From Megalonaias nervosa (taxonomy: Eukaryota; Mollusca; Bivalvia; Unionida; Unionidae), in assembly GCA_016617855.1 (NCBI GenBank), contig JAECUM010001746.1, positions 1 to 64,000 of the forward strand: 64,000 nucleotides of DNA, given 5' to 3'. The notes under the pieces were generated by a model, which saw only the letters and a program-made list of their open reading frames with translations, did no database searches and was not told the origin of the DNA. This document shows, in pieces, positions 13,291 through 25,906 of the stretch (positions are counted from its first letter, which is position 1; every line of letters begins with the position of its first letter). The position numbers were made by a program, and so were the translations under genes.

Positions 13291-13747
13291 AATGTCACGT
13301 GACATCTCGCATGACTGCCAGTCAGCATTTTGCTCACTGGCCATCCGTTGGGCGAACCTTGGCCCAATAAATAATAACTTGTCGCCAACATCAACCCAAC
13401 TTGGCTAAATGACGTTGACCTATCGTTCTTTTGCTCATTAACATAAAATGTCTCATGACATCTCGCATGACTGTCAAACAAGATTTTGCTTGCTGGTCCT
13501 CCGTTGGGTCAACTTCGGACAATGAATGCTAACATGTCGTCAACATCGACCCAATTTGGCTAAATGACGTTGACCTGGCGTCCTTTTGCTCATTAATATA
13601 TACGTCTCGTGACATCTCGTACGACTGTCAAACAACGTTTTGCTTACTGGCCCTCCGTTCCGACAACTTCGGACAATAAATGCTTGTCGCCAACATCGAC
13701 CCAGCTTGGCTAAATGACGTTAGCCCAATGTCATTTGGTTCATTAGC
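13291..13747. repeat. Tandem array of three ~145-156-bp units
   Basis: Three diverged head-to-tail units start near 13291, 13449 and 13604. Each contains GTGACATCTCGCATGACTG-like, TGGCTAAATGACGTT and TTTTGCTCATTA motifs. Flanking DNA (12650-12840 and 13745-13850) carries many GTTGGGCCAACGTTGGG-like words, so the array belongs to a larger repeat of unknown class. No coding potential. Confidence 0.75.
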
Positions 13748-13849
13748 CCTTTCTTGGGCCAGCGTGTCTGGCCAACGTTGGGTCGACGGATCGCCATAAA
13801 ATTGTGACGTTGGGTCGACGTTGGAGACAACGAGAGTACAGCGTTGGCC

Positions 13850-16800
13850 AAACTTGGATACGCAATCTGGGAAGATGCTAAAACGTAGGTTTAGAGACAT
13901 GAGGAATATCATGAGGGCGACTCAGAAAGGAATTAGTCTAACCCATTTATATAACCTTTTATTAGATTTACTGTTATTAGAAAATTATTATGAAAATATA
14001 CATTTAAAACACATTCCAATATAGTTTTGTTTTCAACTTGATATTGTCTCTTCAAGTGTCATGCAATACCTGCATATTTGTTGCTATTGCAGACAACACT
14101 AGATAGGCGTGTTTTATTATATGAGCCTTTATTGAGAACAGCGTGACGCATCTAAGAAACTTTAAATCTTTTAATCTCGTTTCTAAACCCATAGTGATGC
14201 ACTCATACATTCATGTTATTTATATTGCTCCAATGTCAGGTCAGCAATGCAATTTTTAACCTTTACCAATCTGATTCGTGTCTACCTCTTTTCTCACCTG
14301 ATCTCTGTCCTTATAACTGAACCATTACAACAGATTATTATTCACAACCAAAACACCAAAGACTAAATTAAGTTTACATAATTGTTGCAACAATAACAAC
14401 CACCACAACCAAAATTAAATCTCGCTCTTGGGTTGCCAGTCTGTTGCTCTATCTGCTAAGCTACCGTGGATTTCCTTGGAAATGTGATTAGATGTGTTTT
14501 GAACACGTGCGAAGCGATCTAAACATTTTATTCGTTGTCTAGGGAGGGACTGAGGGTAAAGTTTGGGTATGTTTGTTGGACGGATGGGTAAGAAATCATT
14601 ATGTCCCAAGAAAAGCCAGAATTTATGCCGGTTTGTGGCCGATATCCACATAAGCATAACAATCGGGGTCTATTAACTATTTATGTAATAATATTAAGTA
14701 TTCTTTACGAAAAACATTTACAGATGTGGAACACGATTTATAACTGTTATTATTTAAACTATGGCAATGAGTTTGTATTTATGCATGTGAAAGGCAGTGG
14801 TCTACCAAAATAGCAAACAGAGCCCTGTATTGAATTATGCCACTGAATAGTCACGGGTAATTACTATTTACTTACCTCTCTGAATAAATTTGCATAAAAA
14901 CTAACTCTTATGTCTAAACTGTTCGTGTTTACACATATATTACTGGTGTTTTCACATATTTGTCAAACATATTTTTCACTTCATGTTCTGTACGTAACGA
15001 ACTTCTTATTCGATATATCGTCGTAATTATTTTCTTTTCAAATTATGGCTTTAGGGGTACACAATCACATTGCTGCGTGTATTGTGTACCCATCTTTTCA
15101 TACAATACACTATGTATATATTACTGAATAAAAATGTTTAAAAATTAATATAGAATACGTATATGATTTTGTTTTACAATCGAAGTGAAATCATGCATCA
15201 TAAAATTTATTTGTTGAGTCGACTCATTAAGTTCACGCAGTGTACATCAATACTAATAAATTTTTAAACAGTGGATGATACAGAATTTCATCCCAATTGA
15301 ATAAATGCCTCACCCACAGAACACAAAATCTCTGAGATTAATTTACTTGTTCAAATAAATTAGCATTATATGGCATGCCTTTGCATAACGTTTGCGCACC
15401 TGTTTCACTGAAAGATAAAGGTATATACAGAAGAATTCATATGTAAGGTAACTTATCTGTGCAGTGAAATATTTTATTCTGATACTTACCAGGGTACGTA
15501 ATGTTATAATCTGTCCACTCGTGTGTATTGTATCATCCAGTAAATTACAGGTAATCCAGATTTAAAACTGCTAGCAACATTATACAGAAAATTTAACGTT
15601 TATGTTGAAATTCTTGATATTTGTCAGTGTTGTTTGACAAGTTGTCAACTTGGCAACCAAATATCACGTATGAGGCGGTCTAAGTCAACAATACTGGACA
15701 GGTTGATCAAGCATTTGTTTACCCTATAGTGCGATATTTCCAGACAGTCAGCTCGCTACTCGTATTAGCTACATGGATCACTTCAAGGTTATGTCTACCT
15801 GTATTGAAACTATTATACCATACCTGTCATATCAGAGCACACACAGGCTGTACGCGTTAGAAAGTTTCTTATACGAGTTCAGTTGTCGCATACATTATTG
15901 TAAATCATGGGCGTAATGATCTGTAAAAAAAGTTTTCCGCGCATCAGTAGCAATCTAAAGATTTAGGAAGATATTCTTGTTTTCAGCTTTTCCCCAACAT
16001 CGGTCTTGAACAATTTTATTGAGACCTAGGTAATATTTTAGTGTTTTATATATTTTATTTATTTTATTTTCCAACGCTGCACATGAACCTAAGTTCTTCA
16101 TGACAGGCCCATCTATCTGGGTTCACGTGTGCGTTGTTGAGATGTCCAGTGTACTGCAATTATGAAACATATGAATAACGATCTACTTGAGTGAGGACAT
16201 TTTTCGTATTCAAAAACATTTAATCTGTAATTTATATACCTATCAATCGATCGTGTGAACATAAGGACTAGCATGCACGGTGTGATTCGTGCAATTGTTC
16301 CAGTATAACTTAGGAAAAACTAAGTCTCTTTGTCTCAAACCATTTTCCTCGTGCTCCGGTAAACGTTTGCTTTGATGAAAGCATGTTTGATTTCTTTATT
16401 TATATTGACCATGATGGAACTTAAAAAAAAATGACGCAGCTAATAGCTGGCTAATTTGAGTTATTCTTTATTTGCATACAACCCCTATTTATACAAATTA
16501 GTTGGGCTTTAGGGCTTTCGTTTATTTTTTTCATCTTCTTTTGCGGTTTGGGAAAAGATATGATTATGAACAAATTCTTTTTCTATCTTTTCATTCATAG
16601 GGATTGGAAACGATAAAAGTTTCTTTGATTGAGAAAACGCTTGCTCGCTGAGGTTTATGTTTAGAGTACCACTTTCCTGTTTATTGCTATTCTCAGTTTG
16701 AATGGGTCATAAAAGGCACCGGACAGAATTATCGCTATGGCGAATGTAAACAAAGGGCCACGTGACTTGCCGCTGCTTTGAAATGTATAATACGAACACC

Positions 16801-17130
16801 TGGTATTAAATGGTGCGTTACATTTCTGTCATGGATATGCGGTTAACACAGAATATATTGGCGGATTTGAAATGTCTATTATATATTGATTTCTCATTTC
16901 GCAGTTGATCAATGTTGAATGAAAATCAATTATGGTCACCGAGAATGAAGTCAATATGAAGCATAATATCAGTGCTATAGGCCTACGGGCCATTAAGCAA
17001 CTCATACAATATTTTACGAGACATTTAATATCATCATGATGTTATACTGCTACAAACATATTAAAGAGTTCCAGTAAACTGAAAAATACGATCAAGAACA
17101 TGAGATATCAGTCACAATTATAGATTTAAC
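13850..17130. other. Non-coding, nothing recognised
   Basis: AT-rich single-copy-like sequence. I found no long frame, tRNA box pair, hairpin or transposon terminus that I could support. Confidence 0.6.
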
Positions 17131-17132
17131 AA

Positions 17133-17238
<106 letters not shown>

Positions 17239-18140
17239 ATTACAAATAAATTTGCAAGTTAACTCTGTCCCATAATTGGAGAGGAAGTCTAACAATTTAC
17301 TTTTCTTTTTATCAAACAATAATCAATTTTATACCTCATATCATTGCGGGAAATTGGTAACCATAGGATAAGATTGATGTACGTGTACTTCCAAAACCTT
17401 AAATTCATATGCCAGTTAAAGTCATTCTTTATTTCTGTGTTGAACTAAGTTGTATAAAATGGTTTAAAATGTGATGCATGTATGCATACGTGTAAAAATA
17501 AAATTTAAAAAGAACACACGCATCGTATCAGAAATATCGTTTGAAATGAGCACATATGTGCGATCACCGATATATAAAATATGTTGATATGTATATATAT
17601 ATATATATATACATAAAAATTCCACACGTCATGAAGAGACCATTGAGGATTTGATAGACTTATAAATGAAAATACCAAGCTCTCTAGCTAGATATCACAG
17701 CGTAGCAAATATTAAATCAACTAATATTATTATGTTCGGTCTGTAGTACCGGGATGTACTTTGTCTACGTTCCGCACACAGAGGACACTCAAGAAGGAAA
17801 TGAAACACTCACCTTCTAGCATTAAATACTGTTAACATGTTCCATTCTCTCAGGATCTTACTTGGTTTTGTCCATCAGCCAGCTTCTGTCTCTAACCCAT
17901 GTGATGACACTATTAAGTATTCGTAAATACTACAATTATAATTTTAAAAAAAAAATGTATGAAGGTAATATAAGCAATTATTTACTTTTCATTTTGTATC
18001 CCTATCACTCTTCTTCCACCCACTCCCAGCTTACTTCTTCTTAATTTAGTTTTGTTAATAAACATTAATAAACATTAATAACTGTTGCTACGTAATCTAT
18101 ATATAGTCAGTTTATCTCTTGTTTATTAAATGTACAGACC

Positions 18141-18217
18141 TCCTCCTCCCCCCTCTCTCAATCTCTCTCCCCTCCCCCCTCTCTCTCAATCTCTTCTCTC
18201 TCTCTCTCCCCCTCCCT

Positions 18218-18289
<72 letters not shown>

Positions 18290-18312
18290 GACACACACAC
18301 ACACACACACAT
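18141..18312. repeat. Pyrimidine-rich (CT)n(AC)n tract
   Basis: Strongly strand-asymmetric CT/CCT repeat running into (AC)n. All four overlapping frames are low-complexity Ser/Leu/Pro or Arg/Glu shadows. Confidence 0.95.
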
Positions 18313-18839
18313 AATCATTTGTGGGCATGACCTTCAACAAATGATATAAAAACTTATGGTCCTTTGCTGCATATATGAATGAGAAACCAAAATAAAATTT
18401 CGAAACAAATACTTACTGGTTATGTAACAGAGTGAATTTTAAATAAAAATATTACTGCAACACATACAAGAGTCAATCTTATCTAGGTCAGTATGACACG
18501 TAACAATTAACTTGACGTATGGGCTAGGCCCGCTACAAATCGCTAGCCTGTGATGGTTTAACCTTCCAGGTTGGGGCCATGATTGATTTTTAATTAGAAT
18601 CTGCTGGGATAACGGCCCGACAGATAGAGGCAATGTTAACTTGGGGTCAAGCAGGGTAAATGTCAAAGTTGAGACAATCCAGATACAATGTGGGCCATTT
18701 GGAAATAAGTGTCATAATAGGAGATTTTCCAGAAATAGTTATTAATAAAGGCGGAATAGAGATAATTATTCTAACTTCGATGGGCGTGTTAAAATTTTAG
18801 CGGTTAGATAAAGTTAATCATGATTGGCTAAGCTAAATG

Positions 18840-18933
<94 letters not shown>
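18840..18933. repeat. (TG)n microsatellite with one interruption
   Basis: TG dinucleotide tract interrupted once near 18888. Confidence 0.95.
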
Positions 18934-18936
<3 letters not shown>

Positions 18937-21900
18937 CCCAGGCGAAATTCAATGTTTTAAGCAATTCCTCGCGAAATTAGTCAGTCCAAGTTTTCTGTGG
19001 TAGGGGAAGTCTTGATACCGGGGGAGCAGAAAGAGTTATCCTGCTATAAATTGTCCAAGGGGCGGGTATCTGAAAGTTGAGGGCTACGGAAAAGAGAAAT
19101 TTAGCTTCATAGAAAAGAAAGCGAGTCTCTGAACGTACAAGGTTTGTCTCAATCACGTACTATATATTCAACGATATATGTCTGTAATTATTTGTTTGAA
19201 TTTGTTTTAAATTCATACGTCAATTTTCCTTGAGTTCGGAAGTTAATTGTTGGAATTAATTTGTCTTGAGTGTTAAATGACTCATATATTCTAAAAATGT
19301 CATACAGTATTTCTTTTATATTAATTTGTTCGAATTCATTGCTTTGAATGTAATAGAATTCATGTATCCCTAGGGGTTTCATGCACTACGTATGATACAA
19401 ATTGTGAGAAGGGGTGAATTCATCTGTCTTAAATGATATGAATCCTGTAGACAAGGAACTGATTTATTATGCCTGGAAATTTAATGCCAATGAATTGCTA
19501 GTTAGCAAGTAATGTAGCTAGGACAAGATGTGAAATCCATTAATTATTCGTGTAATTAAGCTATGATTATTTTCAATGGAGAAATTGGCGCATGCCGACC
19601 GACACATAGTGAAGTTAGTGATTTATAACCCACAGGGATGTAGCATGGTTTCTTGTGTCTAGGTTATGTCATAGTCCATTTATGAATCTAGCTCTAGGGA
19701 AAAACATTAATTTCAGGGTAATGGGATTGTGTATTAGTTATGTTGAATTACGATAAGACAATATATTAACCTTAATTCTGTTGAATTATGATAAAACGAT
19801 ATCTGACATAACAAGAGTGGGGATTATTGTTCGATCCCAGAAGAAGAAAAGCCTGACCAATATTTAGGTTGCGTATTTATGTATTTATTTTAAAGGGGGA
19901 AAACAGCTTCATATGTGCGACACGCATTGGGAAAGAAAACAGACAAGCAGGTTACGGTTGGTGAGCTGCAGAAGGCTGCTGGTATAGAAAGAAGAGGTAA
20001 AGGAATATGGCGACTATGACCCAGCCGGATTTCTCTCTTCCTGCAATTACATGACCTGGCTGGGTTTTAAAATATAATTTGATCTTGCCGGGAAGGTTCT
20101 TCTTCCCCACCCCATCCCGGCAGTAGTGAAAAGAACCCTGTTATTTTATGGCTGACAAAATGTGAGTGTAGAAACCGTCAGCCCGAGGTCTTTCCCAAAT
20201 TTGGAACAAAACACGAAAGTGATTTTTTTATTTGTAAATATTTTTAGCTTTGCAACACGAGCAAAATTTAAAAGGAATCGGGATTTATGAAAGTTCGATT
20301 TGAATCGGACACAAAGGAAAACACCTGAATAGTTCCAGTTAATTCTGTGGCACGAAAATACCAATTGAACATTTGTATTGAATGTAAGATTAAATGAAGT
20401 ATTATGATAATAGAGATTTTAGATTTTTGTAACTGTTCTAGGTCAAAGCCTTCTACCCCTACACCCCCATGGCTTTGTCCTCACGTCATACGTGAGTGCG
20501 CGCGAACCCGCAAAACAAAGTTATCGTCTTGCGTCCATGCCAGAGGAAATCCATGCAGGGTAGAAGACTTTAATCTAGATTAGTAACAAAACCAATCGGA
20601 ATTATCATACTACTTTGTGGCCACAATATATCGATCATTCGATTATGACTCTGTACGAGTGACCATTATGGTTCCAAATCTGAAGTCCGCGTAAATTACA
20701 TACGGGGTCTCATTTCTTGTTGTACCTCAGTAAATTTTTAAAACGTTTTTGCCATGCTCAGACATGATAGTGCGCTGTGGTTTTTCGCTAATTCTTCCAC
20801 AGTAAAGCCATGCTCTTCCGAGACTCTTCTGTGAGCTACAGACATGGACACAACGTCTCCATATAAATTTTCCACCCTCGCATTACTATGTCGGTATACC
20901 ATTCGCGGAAATTTTTTTATAAATACATACTGGTGCAGAAAATATAGATTGTGCAAAATGACAAATCATTATTAAACCACCTGCATGTATATATGGATAG
21001 TCGATTCGACTGTAGACGTTTTTTTCAAACAAACACATTAACAGCGATATCAGTGTTGAGTAACTATAACTTACTTATGTCGGTAACTTGTACTTAAAAT
21101 TCGATGTTACGAATCTTAAGTTCGCCTATGTATTGTTTATATCTCTACGGCTGTGTTATCGCCCTCAGGATGAAACGTGGAAAAAATCGGTCAGTACAAA
21201 ATATCTATTGTCATCATTTTTCACATTGACTACTGCTCTCTGCGGAATACACGCTGGCGTTTTAATATAATTTGACCCACGGAAATGATTTAACAAGGAA
21301 ATTAGCATTCTAACTTCCAAGCATCGATCCAGAGTCTGTCCCGAAGAAATATCGATTGTATACTTCTTTATATATAAGCTTTGTCGATTTCATCATTGAT
21401 AGTCTCGATGTCTTTTGTGGCAATATATAAAATGGAAACCTCTCTGGATCCACTGGCTTATGATTTGAAACCATCCTTGTCGCGGTTAAGAGGTTAAATC
21501 AAATCCACATGGAGAACAATCTCCATCTTAACCGCGGAGCTGCCCGTGCGCTGTAACGTTGACACAATTCCGGGTAGCGTCTTCGAAAGAAATTTCATCG
21601 TGTCTTTATTCGGCTTGTGTGCGATCCGCATAATTGACCGACAATCTTGTAAATCATTACGATGTTTATGTAACTCAAACATTGGGGCTTGCAGTTTTCG
21701 TGCTTTTGTAATTGTCCAATTGCTTATTCGGTCAATAATTTAAAAATATAATTATTTATTTTACCTGTGTCAGAAACTGTAATTGCTTCAATTATGGCTA
21801 TTATTTCATTGACCTCTGTTGTCTTTCCCTCAACAACATCTCTGGGTTTTACTGGATAATACTTGCTAACAGATTCTCATGGTCGGCAAAGCTGATTACG

Positions 21901-22490
21901 TCACTTTACTCCTGTACCACTTTCAAGACATGGTCCAGCACCTAGTCCAAAACGTAACACGAGCATTTGTAATTTACAGTATTCGTAATGGCAACTTCTG
22001 TCGCACAGATTACGTCCGAATGCCATTGAATTATATAAGTTTACCTATGTGGGTAAGAACACATTATCATGTAGAAGAAGTTCTTCATTTATGGTAATCT
22101 GAAATAATTTACAATAGTTTTGAAAATAAAAACGTTGCAGTCCAAATAATCAGTAACAAATAATGCATTTTAAGTCGCTGTCGGCCATAATGAGCTCAAA
22201 TGACTCATCACTAAGTACTGCACCAACCCGATACATCGGTTCACAGCGTCAAGTCTAATAATTATAAACGTTTTGGCTTGTTTGTATATCTCAGCTATGA
22301 CATTTGCTCCTCAAGACATAGAAAGGGTTTTATAAAATCTCGCCCATTGGTTAGTGAGTGTGGATGCAATTATTATATTGTTAAGACTCAATGGTCCTAC
22401 ACTAAGTGACAGAAAAGAGCGAAAACCAATAAGTTTTGTAAAATTCAACAAATAATGTATTTCCCTAAAACAAAGGGAAAAGTTTAAAAA
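18934..22490. other. Non-coding, nothing recognised
   Basis: No supported gene or mobile element. Short frames only. Confidence 0.6.
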
Positions 22491-22494
22491 GAAC

Positions 22495-22760
22495 TTTCAA
22501 CATTGTGAATTAAATTCCAGATGGTCCTAATAGATCTGTCACAAGTCTAAAGTATAGAGTTCCAAATGAACCCATTGGTGATCGAATGAATTCCAATTCT
22601 GAATGTGCTGATGTACCAAATAGCCTGGAATGTGGCGATGTGTTAACAGTCTTGATGTAGGACAATTATATAATCCCAAATATCCTTGAATGAATTCACA
22701 GTAATTACACAATAATATTGTAGTCCAAGAATTATTAATGAGTACTTTGTGATTACAGTG
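22495..22760. repeat. Dispersed repeat, copy A
   Basis: Shares a run of diverged words with 52585-52790 in the same orientation, including TTGTGAATTAAATTCCA, GTTCC.AATGAA and AATGAATTCCAAT. Class unknown; it could be an old MITE or SINE body. It lies just outside the left end of the Polinton. Confidence 0.4.
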
Positions 22761-23141
22761 CATAATTTAAATAAACAAATTAAATCCTCTCCACTGAAAC
22801 AACTAAATTGATTCCTCTAAAGACAGATGTTAACAGAGGAATTAGTAATTTTGAAGTGAACAACGTTTATGTAAAAAGTTAAGATACAATAAGAGAACCA
22901 GGATGAGGGTCATTTTCTTATCAATTTCATAAACAACTTGCTTCTAAAACATTCTTAATTTCAAAATAAAGCTAGACCTGGAACTCAACATCTGTAAAAA
23001 TGTTTACCTCCAATTAACAATGATCTTAATATATAATATAAAATCATAGAGATATATTAGCTGTGTAATGTGTTGTTTTTAAAAAACAAAACAAAAAATA
23101 TGTGATTAGTCAGATAGGTCCTGAGCTGTTAATGTTTACTG

Positions 23142-23147
23142 TTTGTA
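23142..23147. repeat. Target-site duplication, left copy (TTTGTA)
   Basis: TTTGTA lies directly outside the first base of the left inverted repeat. The identical hexamer lies directly outside the right repeat at 47368-47373. Six-bp duplications are the Polinton/Maverick hallmark. Confidence 0.92.
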
Positions 23148-23447
23148 AGTAGTGAGTGGGAACGATATAGTGACTATGGGGACAGTATTAAATTTGGTCG
23201 TTTGCCCAATAGGGACAATGGGACTTCAACATGGGGAATTTTAACGTAGGGAATGTATAGCGACAAGGGATTGGGACTGTCTAGGGAGAGGGGTGACGTC
23301 ACGGTACTGCTTACTGGCAACAATGTTGCAAGTGGCTGACCTCAATCAGGCGGAACAGTGTGGCAAGTGGCTGTCCTGAATACGCGTTACTCTAGGGACA
23401 ACAGAGACATAGACATAGAGACGTGGTTAGAGACATAGAGACATATG
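23148..23447 (+). repeat. Left terminal inverted repeat of the Polinton
   Basis: About 300 bp, matching the reverse complement of 47042-47367 with scattered substitutions and small indels. It contains a TGACGTCA palindrome near 23294-23301 (conserved in the other TIR), the word ATTGGGACTGTCTAGGGA, and an inner stretch of short ACATAGAGAC-like direct repeats. Confidence 0.93.
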
Positions 23448-23520
23448 ACACAAACATAGATTTATCAACATAAATCTATCACAAAAATCGGTAAAAAATT
23501 TTTAGTCAAGAGAGAATAGA

Positions 23521-23529
23521 TATCTTTTC
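23521..23529 (-). promoter_or_regulatory. Histone-downstream-element-like purine box 1
   Basis: On the minus strand this reads GAAAAGATA. It begins exactly 13 nt after the hairpin at 23543-23558, the position at which U7 snRNA pairs downstream of histone stem-loops. Confidence 0.65.
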
Positions 23530-23542
23530 GAGGCAATGGAGT

Positions 23543-23558
23543 GGCCATGAAAAGGGCC
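23543..23558 (-). terminator. Histone-type 3' stem-loop 1
   Basis: Minus-strand GGCCCTTTTCATGGCC: a 6-bp stem with one C/T mismatch and a TTTC loop. The 5' flank is CCCAAA and the 3' flank ACTCC, close to the metazoan replication-dependent histone signal (CCAAA-stem-loop-ACCC). It lies about 50 nt downstream of the stop of the acidic coiled-coil frame at 23607. Confidence 0.7.
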
Positions 23559-23606
23559 TTTGGGTTTCTTCATCTTCTAATTTCTGTCTTGTCTTTTTCT
23601 TTGCCA

Positions 23607-23924
23607 TCAGCTCATTATCTTCTCCATTATATTTTTTGTCTCCTTCTTCCCATTCTCTTTCTCCTCCTTCTCCTCTTCCTCCTCTTTTTTCTTTTTCTCA
23701 TTCTCCTCTTCTTTTTCCAGCTTAGCACTGTACGCTCTGATTTGTCCCTTTTCCTCCTTATCCTCCTTTTCTTCTTCTTCCTTTTGAATCAGTTCTTTAA
23801 GTCTTTTTTTGGCTCTTCTTAAATTATTAATTTCCATCTTGACACGATGGGGATTATAATACCCATACTCTACTCTCACCAACATTTCCTCCACCATTCC
23901 CAAATCATCTAATACCTCCTGCAA
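23607..23924 (-). CDS. Cassette 1: acidic/lysine-rich coiled-coil protein
   Basis: The minus-strand frame stays open from about 23990 and ends in TGA at 23607. The first in-frame ATG that I see is at 23896; the frame opens earlier with non-ATG codons, so the true start is uncertain or lost. The protein begins with an amphipathic helical part (motifs VEYGYYNPHRV and MEINNLRRAKKRLKELIQKE) followed by a long Glu/Lys-rich coiled coil. The 'P-x-x-...-N-x-x-x-A-x-x-x-L-x-E' layout is shared with cassettes 3 and 5, suggesting a paralogous family. It is preceded by a GC hairpin at 24012-24042 and followed by a histone-type stem-loop. The family is unknown to me. The Glu/Lys tail is low complexity, so the length may be unreliable. 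Confidence 0.5.
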   Translation of the reverse strand: MQEVLDDLGMVEEMLVRVEYGYYNPHRVKMEINNLRRAKKRLKELIQKEEEEKEDKEEKGQIRAYSAKLEKEEENEKKKKEEEEEKEEKENGKKETKNIMEKIMS

Positions 23925-24011
23925 CTTTTGTTCATTTTCTCTACGATGTTGTTGGCCATTTGTTTTGTTATTCAGTGTTGAATGGCGCGAATGACTTGAC
24001 TTTAAAATTAA

Positions 24012-24042
24012 GGTCGCGTGTGCCCATTGGGCATGTGCGACC
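24012..24042. promoter_or_regulatory. Upstream hairpin of cassette 1
   Basis: Inverted repeat with an outer stem GGTCGC/GCGACC and an inner stem TGCCCA/TGGGCA. The same two-stem layout recurs at 26880-26910, upstream of cassette 3. It is probably a 5'-leader or promoter element of these cassettes. Confidence 0.5.
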
Positions 24043-24074
24043 GTTTAATGTCCGCATGGCGGACTACTAAATGA

Positions 24075-24105
24075 TCCTGGCGGAAGGAAATCATGCCACA
24101 TCTCC
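24075..24105 (-). promoter_or_regulatory. Cassette promoter module, copy 1 (diverged)
   Basis: Minus-strand ATGATTTCCTTCCGCC matches the first half of the module repeated at 25871-25906, 33571-33604 and 34311-34348. The CGTCCGCG core is degraded here. Confidence 0.4.
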
Positions 24106-24116
24106 CAGGCTTTAAC

Positions 24117-24131
24117 GCCCTCAAAGAGGGC
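24117..24131 (-). terminator. GCCCTC/GAGGGC hairpin (histone-like variant, weak)
   Basis: A perfect 6-bp stem GCCCTC/GAGGGC with a 3-nt TTT loop on the minus strand. It sits between two promoter-module copies (24075-24105 and 24352-24372), where a cassette 3' end would be expected. The loop is one base short of the histone consensus and there is no clear purine box downstream. Confidence 0.3.
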
Positions 24132-24351
24132 TTCTAGATGGGCCCAAGATGTTTCTTAATTCTAGCTGGTGACGACTGAGCAATGTTGCAGCCATTTCAC
24201 CAGCTTGGGGCTGTCGCTTGAGAAGGAATGGACCCAACACACACTCAAGCATAGTCAGTTCTTTACGTTACCACCAGGTGTCAACCAAGCGTTAAGAGAC
24301 GTCCACTGCCATTGGTTGGCAGTAATGACGTCTCATTCGGGCACCTGGTGT

Positions 24352-24372
24352 GTGGACGGGTGGAAATCATTC
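24352..24372 (-). promoter_or_regulatory. Cassette promoter module, copy 2 (diverged)
   Basis: Minus-strand AATGATTTCCACCCGTCCAC aligns with the module of cassettes 2 and 5. Between here and 24131 no convincing coding frame survives, so this cassette seems eroded. Confidence 0.4.
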
Positions 24373-24822
24373 CACATTTCGTCCATGTACGGAAGTCCGA
24401 GTCTGGTCTGGTCTGGAAAGGAGGAGAGGGTCTCGGCAGACGGTGCGCTGGAAGCCATGGATGTTGCCCTCGCCCAAAAACGCCCATCCGTGCTTATTTC
24501 AAATTCAGTCCAGTTGTACTAATGGACAGTTTTAGTACCAATAATGTGTTAGCCACCTCTGCAATTAGCCAACTCTGTTAAGTTTGTAAATTTTCCTAAC
24601 ACCTATCAATCAAATTTGACTAGTACGTAGTGTACATTCATATAATTCCCTATCAGTTTATAACTACAAATAAGTCTGAGCGACACAGATTAGTTGAGTC
24701 AATATTAGGTGTGCGGTTGGAATTTAGACTGGTGGTCCAAAGGATCAAGTCAGAATCGTAGACTGTTATAATTGGGATTCCTAGCCAAAATGGAGTCCCA
24801 TTAAATAAGAGGCAAATTTGTT

Positions 24823-24838
24823 AGCCCTAAAAAGGGCT
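24823..24838 (-). terminator. Histone-type 3' stem-loop 2
   Basis: Minus-strand AGCCCTTTTTAGGGCT: a perfect 6-bp stem with a TTTT loop and 5' flank ATAAAC. It lies 20 nt after the stop codon of the frame ending at 24859. Unlike the other four copies, no purine-rich downstream box is visible. Confidence 0.65.
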
Positions 24839-24858
24839 GTTTATGTCTCTGCAGGCTT

Positions 24859-25840
24859 TTAGATCAACCGGTGGGGGTCTTCGATGCAGATTTCTTCCAC
24901 AGTCCGGTTTTCCCTATACCGACGAGCCGGGAATGCCTCTGACCCGTGAAGTAATGTTAAAAACTCGGCGGCTTCTACCAATGTGTGGGCCGGATGATGT
25001 TTGTAGGCTGCTGGGTCGCATTCCCTGAAGGTGTTTTTCCTGAAGCTAAACTGCTGGGGGGTGGGCTTCGCGGTCCGGAGTGATTGCCACGCTGTATTTT
25101 GGACTGATTTGACGAAGTCCCCTGCGATACGTGGATCCATGGCCGTCTCGTCAAGTTCCAAGTTGTGCAGCCGTGTAACATCGGGGTCATCGGCCTCAGT
25201 TCACTCCACTACTTTTGATTTCTTCTTTATAACCTGTGTTTTTCCTTTGTTGACAGGTTTTTCTGCTGCAATGGGGGTATTGGCCTGCTGAGCGCTAGTA
25301 GGTGTGGAAGTGATTAATTTCCTCTTTGGTGGTGACCTACTAGTTGGTGACTTGGCAGCAACGCTGGCAAATGTCTCCCTGGGTGTGTGTTGAACCTCAG
25401 GTGTCGGAGGTAGGGGTGGGGGTGGCGGTATGGTGATGTTTACTTGCCTCCCCTCCATTTGCACTTCTTGTTGTTTCTGCGTTGTACCAGTAGTTTTATT
25501 GGAAACCAGTTGGGAGGGCGCGGTAGGTTCCGGTATCCTTGGGGTATCCATCCCCAGTTGTGGCTGCATTTGTTGACGTGGCCTTCTTGATGACCTTCGC
25601 TGGTTTCGTCTCCGGTCACCGCGGTCGTTTCGTCCCTGCTGCCCTGCCCTGTGTCCTTCTTCTTGAGGTACTTGTGTTTCCCATATTAAAAGGAGAGTAG
25701 TGCGATTTTCCTTCGCACGAAGACTCCATCCAGTTGCTTGCTAAGCCTAAGACAGCATTCAAGGCTAATGTGGGTATTATGTCCATGGCTAGCGCTGTGA
25801 TATGATGCAATGTTAAATCCACTACGTTCGCTGCCGACTC
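24859..25840 (-). pseudogene. Cassette 2: proline-rich/basic protein of unknown family, broken
   Basis: The minus-strand coding region downstream of the promoter module at 25871-25906. An N-terminal part (25616-25822) shifts frame near 25600-25690. A Gln/Arg-rich then Pro-rich segment (25201-25569, motif PPPPPLPPTP) then ends in an in-frame TGA at 25201. The same frame continues on the other side to 24859 (motifs AMDPRIAGDFVKSVQN and FSFRKNTFRECDPAAYKHH). It ends 20 nt before a histone-type stem-loop. I do not recognise the protein. The C-terminal part is the most protein-like; the Pro/Arg-rich parts suggest a nucleic-acid-binding linker. Confidence 0.5.
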
Positions 25841-25870
25841 TGCCTGATGGCGCGAATGACGAACGCCAGA

Positions 25871-25906
25871 ATTTATGTCTCAAACGCGGACGTGAAGGAA
25901 AACATC
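25871..25906 (-). promoter_or_regulatory. Cassette promoter module, copy 3
   Basis: On the minus strand, GATGTTTTCCTTCACGTCCG runs into CGTTTGAGACATAAATT. It aligns base for base with the module at 34311-34348, including CGTCCGCG, TTGAG and a TATA-like box (CATAAATT). It sits just upstream of cassette 2. Confidence 0.65.

Noticed and set aside
18112..18349. Ser/Leu- and Arg/Glu-rich frames on both strands
   Set aside because: Translations of a CT/AC microsatellite.
23541..23822. Plus-strand Leu/Phe-rich frame resembling a membrane protein
   Set aside because: Antisense shadow of the Glu/Lys-rich cassette 1 frame.
24169..24522. Plus-strand 117-codon frame with HWLAV and GTWCVDGW, considered as a protease
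   Set aside because: The order and spacing do not fit the adenain family, and the frame lies antisense to a promoter-module copy.
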